Source: a virus
IMG/VR virus record: IMGVR_UViG_3300006754_000171
Location: 1-24,059 of that record
Strand: one strand, 5' to 3'
DNA: 24,059 nt
The notes beneath the pieces are model-generated. The model was not told where the DNA came from. It made no database searches and worked only from the letters and a program-made list of their open reading frames with translations. Of the stretch, positions 23,445 through 24,059 are shown piece by piece (position 1 is the stretch's first letter; each line of letters starts with the position of its first letter). The position numbers and the translations under genes are program-made.

Positions 23445-23633
23445 ACTGAGTTTCTTCTAGTAAAACTCTTTAATTTTCAGTTCTTTAACGTTGTGAATAA
23501 ACACATATCCCCTCCCGCAAGTGTGTTTTATTCCCCGAAACTCATCGATTTGATGAGAAGTCCACTGACTTTTTGAAAGCTGATCTGTAAAGTTAATTAC
23601 AGTGGTGGTATATAGTATGAGTTGTATATACCA
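23445..23633. other. Hairpin-rich region, candidate structured RNA or origin
   Basis: Successive inverted repeats tile this stretch: AACTGA with TCAGTT enclosing GAGTTT with AAACTC (23445-23483), GAATAAA-CACA with TGTGTTTTATTC (23495-23533, one bulge), CTCATC with GATGAG (23541-23557), AAGTC with GACTT (about 23559-23573), CTGTAA with TTACAG (23585-23602) and TGGTATATA with TATATACCA (23606-23633, 9 bp perfect). The pairing is symmetric on either strand. If transcribed from right to left it would form the leader of the winged-helix gene. No convincing ORF spans it. It may be a structured RNA, a regulatory leader or part of a replication origin. Confidence 0.55.
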
Positions 23634-23714
23634 TTAGACGTAGTAGCGGGACTTCATATCATTTATTTTCTTGATCCCGTGTCACGGTCTTTCTCCGTTG
23701 GTGAATTATTGCTG

Positions 23715-23722
23715 CAAAAATA
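23715..23722 (-). promoter_or_regulatory. Weak -7-like element TATTTTTG
   Basis: The minus strand reads TATTTTTG, matching TAnnTTTG, at the edge of a very AT-rich tract (23716-23770), with no good TTTG upstream. Transcription from here would run left through the hairpin region 23445-23633. AT-tract chance matches make this a weak call. The tract could also serve as a DNA-unwinding element. Confidence 0.3.
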
Positions 23723-23822
23723 TAAAAAAATATTTAAAAAATATAATTTTCAGCATAAATTTTAAAACATTAGGCTATACCCCTAGTAAAATTATACGTG
23801 TAATCGAGATCTTAATCTACCA

Positions 23823-23855
23823 AATACAAAACACCCCGACTAACTTTCGGTCGGG
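23823..23855 (-). terminator. Rho-independent terminator-like hairpin, minus strand
   Basis: On the minus strand CCCGAC (23855-23850), a 9-nt loop (CGAAAGTTA) and GTCGGG (23840-23835) form a 6-bp GC-rich stem, followed by GTGTTTTGTATTTG. On the plus strand no T-run follows. If real it ends a minus-strand transcript from about 23860-24010, where no protein gene is seen, which points to a short RNA. It may instead be one stem of a larger structured RNA. Confidence 0.5.
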
Positions 23856-24000
23856 AAGCACCCCCGCCCAAAGTCTCTCACGTGTTGTTAGGAATACGTG
23901 TCTGCACTTAAAAGGTGGACTATGGTTGACACTAGGTCATTCACTATACGACATAGTTTAACACCGTGAGGGTGACGTAGCATGAGAGTTGCTACCAGTT
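23856..24000. other. GC-rich non-coding island with several stems
   Basis: This stretch is visibly richer in G and C than the surrounding genome and carries short inverted repeats: CACGT with ACGTG (23879-23900), CTATG with CATAG (23920-23956), CACC with GGTG (23962-23974) and GTAGC with GCTAC (23977-23995). Such an island in an AT-rich genome often marks a structured RNA. I see no tRNA-like cloverleaf or rRNA signature. Either strand could carry the product; the terminator-like hairpin on its left favours the minus strand. Confidence 0.45.
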
Positions 24001-24013
24001 TAAACATACTATT

Positions 24014-24059
24014 ATGGAAACACTACATACTAAAGTACGTCAAACTGAATTACAACCTG
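24014..24059 (+). CDS. Probable start of a divergent plus-strand gene, partial
   Basis: The frame opens at ATG 24014 and reads METLHTKVRQTELQP to the right edge with no stop. It would be the first gene of an opposite arm, divergent from the minus-strand block. Fifteen residues are too few to name a function. No Shine-Dalgarno or clear TAnnTTTG precedes it, although genes on the minus strand also lack Shine-Dalgarno sequences. A hairpin GTAGC...GCTAC (23977-23995) lies about 19 bp before the ATG. The assignment rests on the change of orientation and on the lack of coding on the minus strand here, so it is tentative. Confidence 0.45.
   Translation, partial: METLHTKVRQTELQP

Noticed and set aside
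23535-23560. Hammerhead-ribozyme-like pieces (CGAAAC and TGATGAG on the plus strand)
   Set aside because: The order, the stem closing the GAAA core and the cleavage-site triplet do not fit any permuted hammerhead. The two pieces are simply the arms of the CTCATC/GATGAG hairpin.
23671-23961. 96-codon plus-strand ORF in the intergenic region
   Set aside because: It runs through the AT-rich tract, the terminator-like hairpin and the GC-rich island. Its composition shifts abruptly along its length, it shows no domain, and it has no promoter or leader. A non-coding reading explains the region better.
23369-24013. tRNA or tmRNA gene in the intergenic region
   Set aside because: I looked for a T-arm GTTC-like core and a seven-base acceptor pairing on both strands and found none. 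The stems present are simple hairpins in series.

Overview
The window reads as the structural and packaging arm of a tailed double-stranded DNA phage that infects a member of the Bacteroidetes, most likely a marine Flavobacteriia-like host. The sequence is AT-rich. Nearly all genes are packed head to tail on the minus strand, often with 1-25 bp overlaps. Start codons follow A/T-rich leaders without clear Shine-Dalgarno sequences. Several genes are preceded by TATATTTG, which matches the Bacteroidetes -7 consensus TAnnTTTG. The largest virion protein carries GCT[DN]-NY[DN]P-DDGSC motifs, which are common in marine Bacteroidetes. The portal, the terminase and the split into two opposed gene blocks resemble crAss-like and related Bacteroidetes podoviruses from memory, but that placement is inference. 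Stops are ordinary TAA, TAG and TGA, with no sign of stop-codon reassignment.

Layout, in minus-strand transcription order (right to left). From 23368 to 20422 lies a cluster of small genes: a winged-helix-like protein, a truncated HU/IHF-like protein, several small unknowns, two Cys-rich probable zinc-binding proteins, a GroES-like co-chaperonin and a conserved 182-residue protein. After a promoter at about 20350 comes a second group: a 42-residue ORF, an M15 peptidase endolysin, a beta-rich 163-residue protein, a 46-residue very basic ORF, a 115-residue protein and the large terminase. Next come portal, a 1022-residue virion protein with metallopeptidase-like and lysozyme-like motifs, a probable scaffold, the major capsid protein, two probable head-completion proteins, a 347-residue structural protein and a 1637-residue duplicated, Cys-rich adhesin-like protein. 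A 114-residue Cys-rich protein and the start of a coiled-coil protein finish the left edge.

From 23369 to 24013 there is about 645 bp with no convincing gene. It is tiled with hairpins, holds a GC-rich island and a minus-strand terminator-like hairpin, and is followed at 24014 by the probable start of a plus-strand gene. It looks like the divergent control region between the late block and the opposite arm. I regard it as the best candidate here for something undescribed: a structured RNA, a replication origin, or both.

The genes fit one scheme. TerL fills heads through the portal. The scaffold and capsid protein build the shell, possibly helped by the phage GroES. The head-completion proteins and the 1022-residue protein form the injection machinery. 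The 1637-residue protein is a likely host-contact protein, and the M15 enzyme is a likely lysin.
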